From the NCBI GenBank assembly GCA_018694835.1, contig JABHOG010000062.1:1-32557 (forward strand): a DNA stretch of 32,557 nucleotides. The letters are read 5' to 3'. Made by a program: the position numbers and the translations under genes. A model generated the notes under the pieces. That model saw only the letters and a program-made list of their open reading frames with translations. It did no database searches and had not been told where the DNA came from. The stretch comes from Planctomycetota bacterium. GTDB taxonomy: Bacteria; Planctomycetota; UBA8108; UBA1146. Positions 14,698 through 23,619 of the stretch are shown piece by piece. Position 1 is the first letter of the stretch, and every line of letters begins with the position of its first letter.

Positions 14698-15807
14698 ATG
14701 TCGATCCGGAGGCCAACAGTGTTTTACACTCTTATCTGGACCCTTTCGATAGCCACTTTTTGTGTCCCCGCCCCGTTCGACACCCCTGACACCTGGCGCC
14801 CCTTCGATCACCCCTCCGTTTCCACCCGTTCCTTTGCGGCCTTCTCGAGGCCCGGAAGAGCGCTGACGGTGGCTTCCGACATTCCTCAGCGGGTTCATCA
14901 GGTGTTGTTCGATGAAGGGGACATGGTACCGGGCCAGTATGGAACGATGGTGCCGATCATCCTGCTCGATTCTTCGGTTGAGAAGGAAATGCTCCGGGGA
15001 GCACAGATCGCCCTCGAAATCTCCACGAATGAAGAGACCAGGGCGCAGCTGGTCATGCGAAAGATGGAGACCGTGGCCCGGATCATCAGCAGGGATCTGC
15101 AGCGGATCCGAGAACTCCACACCCGGGGTGATGCATCCGAGAGCGCTCTCGACCAGGCGATCCTGGCGGAAGAGGAAGCTCGGGTATCGTTAGAGATCGC
15201 GCAAGTCACTCGCACCGCTGCTTCTGCCGCATCGATGGCGGCCGCTTCCGAGGTCGCCGTGATCGAGGCCAGAATCGACAAACTCTCCCTGAAGGCACCT
15301 GCCGGGTGGCGAGTCGAGCAGCGCAACACTGAGCCGGGATCAGGCGTTGTGCCGGGCGAGCCACTGATGGTGTTCGTCGATCTCTCCTACTTCGAGATCG
15401 ATGTCCAGATGGTTGAAGAGGAGATCCAGGTGCTCTCCACTGGCCCGCTGAAGATCCAGAGGGTCTCCAGTGGTGCGACCATCGTCGGAACGGTGAAGTT
15501 CGTGGCGGCGATTCCCGATCTACTCACCAGGCGCCGAAGGGTCGTGATCCGGATTCCTGCCGAGGAGGTAGACCTCGAGCCGCTGGAAACTGGCGGTGGA
15601 ATCGAGTTGAGAGTATCGCTCGATGTTCCGAACCAGTCGGGAGGTGTTCGCGTACCGCATCGCTTCCTTCGTCGCAGACTTGAGCAATGGGTCTTGGAAA
15701 CCGAGAATGGAAAGTTGCACGTCGTGACACCTGTTCGATCCGATGAAGATGGCTGGATCGTCTTGCCAGGAGATTTGCCGGCAGCAGCGGTGATCGTCGC
15801 GCCATAG
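14698..15807 (+). CDS. RND efflux periplasmic adaptor (HlyD/MFP family)
   Basis: A 369-residue membrane-fusion protein. The N-terminus has a hydrophobic export signal (about 9-24). A half-lipoyl motif (VHQVLFDEGDMVPGQ) at about 66-80 and its partner (LKAPAGWRV...PGSGVVPGEPL) at about 199-225 frame a long alpha-helical coiled-coil hairpin (about 100-195, rich in Glu/Ala/Arg). Beta-barrel and membrane-proximal domains follow. This is the standard adaptor order. It lies 12 bases before the RND pump on the same strand and would link the pump to an outer-membrane channel, which is not encoded here. The ATG at 14698 has no clear ribosome-binding site. Confidence 0.88.
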   Translation: MSIRRPTVFYTLIWTLSIATFCVPAPFDTPDTWRPFDHPSVSTRSFAAFSRPGRALTVASDIPQRVHQVLFDEGDMVPGQYGTMVPIILLDSSVEKEMLRGAQIALEISTNEETRAQLVMRKMETVARIISRDLQRIRELHTRGDASESALDQAILAEEEARVSLEIAQVTRTAASAASMAAASEVAVIEARIDKLSLKAPAGWRVEQRNTEPGSGVVPGEPLMVFVDLSYFEIDVQMVEEEIQVLSTGPLKIQRVSSGATIVGTVKFVAAIPDLLTRRRRVVIRIPAEEVDLEPLETGGGIELRVSLDVPNQSGGVRVPHRFLRRRLEQWVLETENGKLHVVTPVRSDEDGWIVLPGDLPAAAVIVAP

Positions 15808-15819
15808 GAGGCCGTCAGC

Positions 15820-18800
15820 TTGCGTAAACTACTCGCCCATATCCTCAAGTTCTCGATCCCGATCAATGTCGTGTTCTTTGGCATGATCATGTATGCCATT
15901 GTGGTGGCGATCCCAAATCTGCCGGTCGAGGTCTTCCCGAACAATTCTTTTCGCCAGGTTCAGGTGACCCTGAGGTATCCGGGGGCTTCTGCCGAGGAAG
16001 TGGAGAGATTGGTCACGCGCCCCATCGAGGATTCGATACGGGGTCTCGAGGAAACCGAATATGTCGCCAGTACTTCGGTTCCCGGGCGAAGCGAAGTGAT
16101 CGTGAAGATCGATGATGCTGGTGACATGGAGGCGGGGTACGACCAGTTCCGCTTCCGCGTGATGTCGGCACTCAATGGACTTCCTCAGGTCAACGGGAAG
16201 ACATTGCAGCCCATCTTCATGGAGCTGGATGTCGATGCATGGGTACCGGTGATCCAGGTGATGCTGGTCAACCAGAAGAATGGTGATCTCGACAAGCGCG
16301 CTCTGACCATCCTGGCCAAGGAACTCCGGGATCAACTGGAACGAATTCCTGGGGTCAAGCGTGTGGATTTTGCGGGAGAGGAGTTCGATCAGTTCGAGGT
16401 TCCTCTCGATCCCGAAAAACTAGATCGTTATGGAGTGACATTTTCTGAGGTCCTACAAGCGTTGACGGCCAGTGGTGGCTCACAACCCGCAGGCCAGATT
16501 GACACTCCCCTCGGCGAGAGAACGATCCGCATCGATACACGCCCGAGGGATCCTTCAGATGTTCTCGATGTGGTGGTCAGAAGCGACGGACAGGGTTCCT
16601 TTGTCACTGTGGCGGATCTGGTCGATCCGCTCTCCACAGGTGTCCAGCCGATTCCGGAGGCGGTGGGTAATAGTCTCGATGGAAGAGAGGCTATTGGTTG
16701 TCGGGTTCTCAAGGACAGCCTTTCCAATGCCAAGACGGTTCGCAACGAAGTGATCCAGGTGATGGAGAACTTCAAGGTTTCTCATACTTCGGAACCGTTC
16801 GAGATGCATGCGATCCTCGACTCGACTCGTAAGATCAACGACTCGATGTCAGTGCTTCACGATAGCCTGTTCCTGGCGCTGGGACTGGTGATCGCGAGCC
16901 TGTACTTCTTCCTCAGCAAGAAGGGGATTTCCTCCTCTGCTGTCGCGTTACTGTTAACCGTCATCTCTACGGTTGTGGTCGCCTCTAGCCAGGATCTGTC
17001 GATGGAACTGGTGGCACTCGGTTCACTCGGATTGTTTGTTTTCTTCACTTGCCGAGCAGCTGTATTGACAGTCAGCGGAATCATGTTTGCCTTGCTCGGC
17101 ACACTGATCGTCTTTTATGCCATGGATAGAAGCATCAACGAGGTGAGCTTGATCGGTTTCGTATTGACGGTGGGAATCATCGTCGACGATGCGATCATCG
17201 TTCTGGAAAACATCCGCAGGCATCGAGAGAAGGGGAAGAAACCCCGTGACGCCATCATCGATGGCACACGGGAAGTCATCATCCCTGTCACTACCGCAAC
17301 CCTGACCACGGTTGCGGCATTCCTGCCGATGCTATTGATGACCGGAACTGTCGGTGATTTCTTTTCGATCTTACCCATCAGTGTTGCCACCGCTCTGGCG
17401 GTCAGTTTGGTGGAGTGCCTGGTGATCCTGCCTTCACATGTCAACGATCTGGATCGCCTGCTTGGTCCAGAGCCGGTCGATGTGGTCGATGAGTCGGAGG
17501 GGATCGAAAATTACCTGAGGCGTCCTGGGTTATCTGGAAAGTTATCTCGTTTCTACGACAAGTTCTTTCTCTGGAGTCTGAAACATGGCTTCGGCGTTCT
17601 CATGATCGCCGCACTGTTGTTTGTCGGATCGATCGGCGTCCTCACCCAGAGCGTGATCGGGCCGGGTCTCGGTATGCGCCCGATGCTCAAGCTGGTGTTC
17701 TTCCCAGAGGACTCGTCGATTCTTAATATCGGTGTCAACACTCCACCGGGCACAGGGCTCAAGGAGACGGACCGGATCGTGCGCGAGATCTCGATGGAAC
17801 TGCGGGCGACCGGTTATGTCGAGGCGGCTGTGGGTCTGTCGGGAATGAAACTGGACACCACATACAGACCGCAGTTCAGCCATCAGGTCGGCTTGATCCT
17901 CGCTGAATTTCCTCCTCGGGCAACACGAGCATTCGAGGATTCCAATGTTGCCATCCAGGCTCTGAGGGATCAGATGGTCGACAAGTGGCTCGAGCGCGGC
18001 GTTCAGCTCGAGATCACCGCTCAGAAGGATGGCCCTCCTCTCGGTGCGCCGGTCACGGTGCGGATTCAGGGGAGTGATCTCGAAGCGGTCGATGAGATTG
18101 CTCGTCGCACCTACCGACTTCTGGTGAAAGAATCTCGCGCCGGTGGCCGTCTTGAGGGTGTTGTGGATTTGACCAGCGATCTCGATCAAGAGACGACAGC
18201 GATGAATTTTAATCCCGATAATAGAGCGCTGGCGGTCCATGGGGTCGATCCTGCGCAGCTGCGACTGTTCGTGGCGGGCGCCTTTGATGGCATCTATGCA
18301 GGAGATTACCTCCGCTCCGATGATGAGATTCCGATCCGGGTCAGATTCATGAAAGATGCGGTGGCGGACCCGACCATGCTTCTCAACTTGCCATTGGCCC
18401 GCGGACAAGATGGCGGAGTACTTCGGTTTGGCCAGGTCGGTTCGGTGAGCGGGGATCGTGAGCCGGGAATCCTGCGCCGTCGCCATTACCAGAGGTCGGT
18501 CAACATCAACGGCAACCTGACCCCGGATGCGATCGTCAACTCTGAGTCGGTCGCCTATGTTATCGATCAGGAACTGGGAGACGATGTTCGATTGAGAGCG
18601 GGTGTTTCATTCAGTTTTGAAGGAGAAGCGCAAGGAACCCAGCGATCCTTTGAGAGCCTCCTGGTGGCGTTGTGGATCGCCATTTTCATCATCTATCTGA
18701 TCATGGCGACGCAATTTCGTTCCTGGAGCCATCCTTTCGTGGTTCTCAGCAATGTCGCTTTTGCCTTCACTGGAGTGGTTATCGTCATGTCGGTGTTGGC

Positions 18801-19227
18801 ACTCTTCTCCGACCTGCTCCCCGATGGAATGATCAGAGCGGAAAGATCTTACATCACGATTCTGGGTGGGATCGCAATGGTCGGGCTGACAGGGATCGTT
18901 GTCAACGATGCGATCGTGCTCGTCGATTTCATCCAGCGCAGAAGATCCGAGGGAGAGGATCTTGATGACGCGTTGAGGCTCGCAGGTCATGAACGGTTGA
19001 GGCCAATTTTGATGACCACCGTATCGACGATTGCAGGGTTGCTCCCGATGGCCATCGGGATTCCCCACTTCGATGTACGGTGGAGCCCATTTGCCACCGT
19101 GTTTGTTTCAGGGTTGATGGTGGCCACCATGATGACCTTATTGGTGGTCCCTGTTCTTTATCGATATTCTGTTCGCATCGAGAAGATGCTGACCCCGAGG
19201 GATCGATCGATAACCTCTCACTCCTGA
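15820..19227 (+). CDS. RND efflux pump (AcrB/HAE-1 family) with apparent extra transmembrane hairpin
   Basis: A 1135-residue inner-membrane pump, longer than the usual 1020-1050. TM1 is at about 11-30. Porter-domain phrases such as VTLRYPGASAEEVE and RFRVMSALNGLP follow. TM4 carries GIIVDDAIIVLENI with the proton-relay Asp pair at 456-457, and TM10 carries GIVVNDAIVLVDF. The start is TTG at 15820, eight bases after GGAGG that overlaps the adaptor's end. The stretch before TM4 is too long. Residues 361-395 align without gaps to 405-439 at an offset of 44, and the second copy fits canonical TM2-TM3 (LFVFFTCRAAVL...DRSIN). The first copy therefore looks like an added hairpin. The stop overlaps the convergent fucosidase by ten bases. 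Confidence 0.94.
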   Translation: MRKLLAHILKFSIPINVVFFGMIMYAIVVAIPNLPVEVFPNNSFRQVQVTLRYPGASAEEVERLVTRPIEDSIRGLEETEYVASTSVPGRSEVIVKIDDAGDMEAGYDQFRFRVMSALNGLPQVNGKTLQPIFMELDVDAWVPVIQVMLVNQKNGDLDKRALTILAKELRDQLERIPGVKRVDFAGEEFDQFEVPLDPEKLDRYGVTFSEVLQALTASGGSQPAGQIDTPLGERTIRIDTRPRDPSDVLDVVVRSDGQGSFVTVADLVDPLSTGVQPIPEAVGNSLDGREAIGCRVLKDSLSNAKTVRNEVIQVMENFKVSHTSEPFEMHAILDSTRKINDSMSVLHDSLFLALGLVIASLYFFLSKKGISSSAVALLLTVISTVVVASSQDLSMELVALGSLGLFVFFTCRAAVLTVSGIMFALLGTLIVFYAMDRSINEVSLIGFVLTVGIIVDDAIIVLENIRRHREKGKKPRDAIIDGTREVIIPVTTATLTTVAAFLPMLLMTGTVGDFFSILPISVATALAVSLVECLVILPSHVNDLDRLLGPEPVDVVDESEGIENYLRRPGLSGKLSRFYDKFFLWSLKHGFGVLMIAALLFVGSIGVLTQSVIGPGLGMRPMLKLVFFPEDSSILNIGVNTPPGTGLKETDRIVREISMELRATGYVEAAVGLSGMKLDTTYRPQFSHQVGLILAEFPPRATRAFEDSNVAIQALRDQMVDKWLERGVQLEITAQKDGPPLGAPVTVRIQGSDLEAVDEIARRTYRLLVKESRAGGRLEGVVDLTSDLDQETTAMNFNPDNRALAVHGVDPAQLRLFVAGAFDGIYAGDYLRSDDEIPIRVRFMKDAVADPTMLLNLPLARGQDGGVLRFGQVGSVSGDREPGILRRRHYQRSVNINGNLTPDAIVNSESVAYVIDQELGDDVRLRAGVSFSFEGEAQGTQRSFESLLVALWIAIFIIYLIMATQFRSWSHPFVVLSNVAFAFTGVVIVMSVLALFSDLLPDGMIRAERSYITILGGIAMVGLTGIVVNDAIVLVDFIQRRRSEGEDLDDALRLAGHERLRPILMTTVSTIAGLLPMAIGIPHFDVRWSPFATVFVSGLMVATMMTLLVVPVLYRYSVRIEKMLTPRDRSITSHS

Positions 19228-21071
19228 ATCATCGGCGTCAGGACCAGTTGTCGGATGTTGATCAACGCTTCAGGGCCGATCTCGAGAGCTTTCAATGTCA
19301 GTTGGTCACGATTGCTGGTGGCTGTGATCTCCCCGAATTTCTGCCATTCAAATTGATTCCAGCCTCCGGTTCCCTGATCGATGCTGTGGTTCGATCGGTT
19401 CGCTCCCAGTTGAATTGAAAGATGGCCACCGGTCGAAGTTGATTTGACGGCACAGAGCGCATCGACCTTGTACTTCTGGCCAGGCACGGTCACCACTGTC
19501 CAGCTGGCCGTGGAGGAGGTGTCGGTCCAGTAGCCGAGATTGGGTTCATCTTCCAGCCCTGGGCTTTGAAGGGTTTCCAGGCGCAGCTTCCCTCCGTCGA
19601 TCTCGGCATTTGATGCGTGAAGCTTGAGAACGCCCTTGCTGTTGGGGCGAAACGCATTGTCCACCACCGGAGGGCCTTCCAGTTGCAGTCGGATGACCGA
19701 GACGTGCTCATCCGGATGGAGGCCTGCAAGGGAGATCACCGGGAATCCTCCGTCCGATGTCTCGATGGGAAGTTGACGCCCCTCGACACGGTCTCCCAGC
19801 AACACTGCGTTCTCGATGCCGGTGACCAGGCCAGTGACGGTCAACTGATCATTTTCGGGCCACTGATAGAGGTGCAAGTACAGGTGATTATCCTTGGTCG
19901 TCGTGCGGCCCCAGGAGAGCTTCTGTAATGCTCCTCTGGTGGTTCCGTAGATCGACTCTCCATTCACATCTAGCCAGCGACCGATGGCCAGAAGTCGATC
20001 GACCATGATCAGTGGGATGGTTCCGTCATCATCGGGACCAATATCCAGAAGCAGGCATCCGCCTCTGGAAACCAGATCGATCAGTTTTTGGATGCACTCG
20101 GTACGAGATGCGTAGATGTCATAGTTTTCTGCGCGGTTAAAGGCGAAGGAGTGTCCGATTCCGCGGCACTCTTCAAAGGGGCGCTCTTTTCTCATTCCTT
20201 TTCCCGATGAGTTTCCAAGATTGTCGTACTCGGTGGTGGTGTAGTCCCCCACCTGCCCTCGCAGTCCTTTACCCCAGCGATCATTGACGACGATGTCGGC
20301 CGGGTTCTTCGAGTTCTCGTAGATCCATTCTAGAATTTCGGTCGAGCGCCAATCGGTATCTGGATAATCCCACTCGCCATCGGGCCAGAACACATCGGGC
20401 TGGTATCGGGTGATGATGTCCTTGATCTGCGGAATCATCACCTCATCGACATACTTGGGACGGTCGTTGGAGTAGAGCGGACTGTTCCATTCCATGAAGG
20501 AATAATAAAGTCCCGGTCGGACTCCCTCTTTTCGGCATTCTGCGAACAGATCTCCAAGCAAGTCTCTCTTGGGGCCCGTTTCGACGCTGTTCCAGGGGTA
20601 GCCGCGAACTTCACTGGCGACATCACTGGGCCAGAGGCAGTAGCCATCATGGTGCTTGCTGGTGATGACGATGTATTTCGCTCCGGCCTTGCGGAAGATG
20701 CTGGCCCATTCCGCTGGATCAAAGAGTTCCGCCTTGAACTGAGAAGCGAAGTCCTGGTACTTGAAATCTTCGCCATAGACTCGGTGGTGGAAGTCTCTGA
20801 CCTTGCCGCCGTGGCTATTGGTGTCGTACCAGTGCTGATACCACTCGGAGTAGGTGCTCGTGTCACAGAAGGCGGGCACCGAGTAGACACCCCAGTGAAT
20901 GAAGATGCCGAACTTGGCATCGTTGAACCAATCGGGGGTCTTGTGCGTATCGAGCGACTCCCAGGTCGGCTCGTATTCATCCCCAGTTGCAGGGATGGGT
21001 GCCGCAGCGGGCTCCGGTGGAGTTGCGGGGACATGGGTCAGGGTGAGCATCAATAACAGTGTGGATAGCAT
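19218..21071 (-). CDS. Exported alpha-L-fucosidase (GH29)
   Basis: This 617-residue glycoside hydrolase starts with a signal peptide (1-16). A Pro/Ala-rich linker (17-35) precedes the GH29 barrel, which opens with WFNDAKFGIFIHWGVYSVP (48-66). ITSKHHDGYCLW (136-147) is the classic substrate-pocket motif, and the nucleophile is Asp231 in FWPDGEW. The barrel ends around 376, followed by a beta domain. The last about 140 residues resemble a carbohydrate-binding, DUF5077-like or CBM-type module. It releases alpha-L-fucose from fucosylated glycans such as algal polysaccharides. An excellent GGAGG lies five bases before the ATG. It sits 75 bases downstream of modC on the same strand, and its 3' end overlaps the RND gene. 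Confidence 0.95.
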   Translation of the reverse strand: MLSTLLLMLTLTHVPATPPEPAAAPIPATGDEYEPTWESLDTHKTPDWFNDAKFGIFIHWGVYSVPAFCDTSTYSEWYQHWYDTNSHGGKVRDFHHRVYGEDFKYQDFASQFKAELFDPAEWASIFRKAGAKYIVITSKHHDGYCLWPSDVASEVRGYPWNSVETGPKRDLLGDLFAECRKEGVRPGLYYSFMEWNSPLYSNDRPKYVDEVMIPQIKDIITRYQPDVFWPDGEWDYPDTDWRSTEILEWIYENSKNPADIVVNDRWGKGLRGQVGDYTTTEYDNLGNSSGKGMRKERPFEECRGIGHSFAFNRAENYDIYASRTECIQKLIDLVSRGGCLLLDIGPDDDGTIPLIMVDRLLAIGRWLDVNGESIYGTTRGALQKLSWGRTTTKDNHLYLHLYQWPENDQLTVTGLVTGIENAVLLGDRVEGRQLPIETSDGGFPVISLAGLHPDEHVSVIRLQLEGPPVVDNAFRPNSKGVLKLHASNAEIDGGKLRLETLQSPGLEDEPNLGYWTDTSSTASWTVVTVPGQKYKVDALCAVKSTSTGGHLSIQLGANRSNHSIDQGTGGWNQFEWQKFGEITATSNRDQLTLKALEIGPEALINIRQLVLTPMIQE

Positions 21072-21146
21072 GAGGACCTCCTATTGCCATCGGAGTCGCC
21101 AGCAGGGTTCGGGTCAACCCTTCGTTTTGTTGGGTCCGCGGCGGTA

Positions 21147-22208
21147 TTACCCGTTGAGATACAGATGAACCGCAGAAGCCTTGATCAGGATGGTGACAAT
21201 ACGGCCCTCTTCCAGGCCCAGTTCACGGCAGCTTTCCACGGTGCATTCGGCCAGTATTCGTTCCTTGGCGTCGATCTCCACCAGGCAAGATCGACCCCAG
21301 GGATGGACTTTTGTGACCTTGCCCTCGATGCGATTTCGGATGCTGATATCGCCAAGTTGTCCGGTCGAAAGAGCAATTTCTGATGGGGCGATCCGAACCG
21401 ATGCGCTGCGGCACTGTGGATCCAGTTTTGCTGTCGAGACCAGTTCCATTTCGCCACAGCGAAGCAGAACCTCGCCCTGTTGGTTGGTCTCGACCGCTGC
21501 AGTGAGCATGTTCATCGCTTCGATTTCACCGGAGGAGTTCTGTAGAAGCAAATCCTGATAGGAGCTGGGTCCGGTCAATCGGTTTCCAGTCAGATGGAGA
21601 AGGGTATCGGAAACCGTGATCAATTCGCCGACATCATGACTGACATGAAGGATGGGGATGTTGAAATGATCTCGAACTCTGATCAGAAACGGCAAGATGC
21701 GTTTCTTGAGTCGGGTGTCGAGTGCACTGAGGGGTTCATCGAGGAGCAGCCAGCGAGGCTTCATGGCGAGCGCTCTCGCCAGTGCTACCCTTTGCATCTC
21801 CCCTCCCGACAGCGTGTCCGGCATTCGACTCAGTAGTGGTGAAAGTTCGAGCAGCTGGATGACTTCATCGGCGAGTTTTGTCGCTTCTGGCCCTGGCGCA
21901 GTGCCGACCATGATGTTTCGCTTCACCGACCAGTGTGGAAAGAGCCTTCCATCTTGAAAGACTACCGCGATTCTTCGCTTCTCTGGTGGCACATCGATTC
22001 CCGCTTCCGAATCGAACAGCACCTCATCCGCGATCTGGATCCGTCCTCGAGATGGCGAGATCAGGCCGGCGATGGCATGCAAGAGGGTCGTTTTTCCTGA
22101 ACCAGAAGGCCCCAGCAATCCGGTCGAGGGTGCATCCAGGGTAGCTGCAGCGAGGATGGAGCGATCCCCACGATGAAGTTCCAGGTCGAAGGACAGGGTC
22201 GAGTTCAT
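21147..22208 (-). CDS. modC: Molybdate ABC transporter ATP-binding protein ModC
   Basis: A 353-residue ATPase with Walker A GPSGSGKTT (33-41), the Q-loop VVFQDGRLFPH (82-92) that is specific to ModC, signature LSGGEMQ (133-139), Walker B WLLLDEP (153-159) and switch His191. The C-terminal about 70 residues (RIEGKVTKVHPWGRS...TILIKASAVHLY) form the MOP oxyanion-binding domain that senses molybdate. The start overlaps the modB stop by four bases. It energises import of molybdate (or tungstate) and is the last gene of the mod cluster. Confidence 0.95.
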   Translation of the reverse strand: MNSTLSFDLELHRGDRSILAAATLDAPSTGLLGPSGSGKTTLLHAIAGLISPSRGRIQIADEVLFDSEAGIDVPPEKRRIAVVFQDGRLFPHWSVKRNIMVGTAPGPEATKLADEVIQLLELSPLLSRMPDTLSGGEMQRVALARALAMKPRWLLLDEPLSALDTRLKKRILPFLIRVRDHFNIPILHVSHDVGELITVSDTLLHLTGNRLTGPSSYQDLLLQNSSGEIEAMNMLTAAVETNQQGEVLLRCGEMELVSTAKLDPQCRSASVRIAPSEIALSTGQLGDISIRNRIEGKVTKVHPWGRSCLVEIDAKERILAECTVESCRELGLEEGRIVTILIKASAVHLYLNG

Positions 22209-22876
22209 CGAAGCCCTCCGTTCTTACCGCGAACTTTCCTCGCGAGCCATTCGCTGGTAGCCATTGCAGCTAGGGAGATCAGCGCCGAGAAGATGACCAG
22301 CCGCATTGCGAGCTGATCGCCACCGGGAGCTTGTAACTGTTCATGAATCATCAGTGGCAGTGTTCTGGTGGATCCCGGGATCGCTCCGGCGAAGGTGATG
22401 GTCGCCCCGAACTCTCCCATGCTGCGGGCCATGCACAGGATCAGGCCCTGGCCAATCGCCGGAGCCGCCAGTGGTAGTGAGATCTTGAAGAACGCCTCCA
22501 GGCGTTTCATCCCCAGGGTTCTGGCCGCTTCTTCAAGACGTGGATCGACCGACTCGAAACCGATGCGAGAGGCTCGAATCAACAGCGGTAATCCCACGAC
22601 TCCACCGGCGACTGCGGCGGCCAGGCCGGTGAATGCGATATCGATTCCGAATGGGCTACGACCTCCGAGTAACATCAACAGTGCCCATCCGACCACTACT
22701 GGGGGAAGTAACAGCGGCAGCATCACCAGGGCATCGACCAGTGCTCGGCCTCGCCACCGTGGGATTGCCAGTATCCATCCGAGAAAGACCCCAGGGATGG
22801 CGACGATGGCTGTCGAGAGTAGAGCCACCTGGATCGAGATGGCGAGGGCTTCCATTTCAGCGGCAGAGAGACTCAT
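22205..22876 (-). CDS. modB: Molybdate ABC transporter permease ModB
   Basis: A 223-residue permease with five or six membrane helices (from about residue 10) and the ATPase-docking EAA loop EEAARTLGMKRLEAFFKISLPLA-type segment at 115-137, in short EEAARTLG...LPLA. A GEFGATITFAG phrase (154-164) is diagnostic of ModB/CysT-like permeases. Length is typical. The ATG at 22876 overlaps the modA stop (ATGA); an upstream in-frame start at 22924 lies inside modA and is unlikely. Confidence 0.94.
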   Translation of the reverse strand: MSLSAAEMEALAISIQVALLSTAIVAIPGVFLGWILAIPRWRGRALVDALVMLPLLLPPVVVGWALLMLLGGRSPFGIDIAFTGLAAAVAGGVVGLPLLIRASRIGFESVDPRLEEAARTLGMKRLEAFFKISLPLAAPAIGQGLILCMARSMGEFGATITFAGAIPGSTRTLPLMIHEQLQAPGGDQLAMRLVIFSALISLAAMATSEWLARKVRGKNGGLR

Positions 22877-23619
22877 CGATTCGATTCCTGTAAAGGAGGT
22901 GGGGTGAATCCTCCAGCGACCCATGCTGGCGAGTCACAGATCGCTTCGAGGAGTTGCTGAGATCCAGCACGACGGCTGAGTTGCGCAGCGGGATAGACGA
23001 TCGCTCCGGTCAACTGCTGGGGGAGTTCAGCCAGTATCTGGCACTGAGTGCTGGTATCGCTGGCCCAGATCAACCCGAGGTCGACCGAACCGGAATTGAC
23101 ATGGGACACCGCTGCCCTGGCATTGGCTGCCCGCACCGCCCGTGGGTTCACATCATCCCACCAACCGAGCCGTTGCAGTGCTTGCTTGCCATGCATCCCG
23201 ACCGGAACCGATGATGGTATGCCGATCACCCATCGTCCAGTGGGAGGATCTCCATCGAGCGAGATGGGCTCTCGTGGAGTCGTCCGGGAACGCGTGGCGA
23301 TGACCAGTCGATTACCAAAAGGAACTTGACGAGTTTCAGCGGCGAGAGGAAGTAACGCCTCGAGACGATCCATCCACTGGGAACTGGCCAACAGGGCGAC
23401 ATCCGCTCGCAGACCATTCTCCACCTGTCGCACCAGCGAACCGCTCGATGCGGCGATCACCTCGACGGCGATTCCGGTACTTTGCTCGAACTCGTCGGCG
23501 ATCTGGCGAGCGGACTCGGCGGTGCTGGAGGCGACCAGCCAGCGCAGAGCCGCCGGGTCTTCGGCATCGCATCCGGGACCTCCCATCAGAAAAATGATCA
23601 GCCACGCCCACCGCATCAT
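22873..23619 (-). CDS. modA: Molybdate-binding protein ModA (substrate-binding component)
   Basis: A 248-residue extracytoplasmic binding protein. A short hydrophobic leader (MMRWAWLIIFLMGGPGC) ends at Cys17; GPGC is a marginal lipobox, so it may be a lipoprotein. The ModA signature VIAASSGSLVRQVENG followed by ADVALLAS (54-79) contains the Ser residues expected to bind the oxyanion. PFGNRLVIATR (100-110) is also typical of the family. The ATG at 23619 is chosen because GGGAGG lies four bases before it. The frame is open further upstream, but inside the glycosyltransferase gene. It overlaps that gene's stop by four bases and modB by four. Confidence 0.92.
   Translation of the reverse strand: MMRWAWLIIFLMGGPGCDAEDPAALRWLVASSTAESARQIADEFEQSTGIAVEVIAASSGSLVRQVENGLRADVALLASSQWMDRLEALLPLAAETRQVPFGNRLVIATRSRTTPREPISLDGDPPTGRWVIGIPSSVPVGMHGKQALQRLGWWDDVNPRAVRAANARAAVSHVNSGSVDLGLIWASDTSTQCQILAELPQQLTGAIVYPAAQLSRRAGSQQLLEAICDSPAWVAGGFTPPPLQESNR

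Noticed and set aside
17542..18486. 314-codon open frame on the minus strand inside the RND pump gene
   Set aside because: Antisense shadow; low-complexity His/Asp/Arg composition and no ribosome site or family motif.
21103..21118. Short hairpin-like GGGTT/AACCC between modC and the fucosidase
   Set aside because: Only five pairs and no T-run; too weak to call a terminator or operator.
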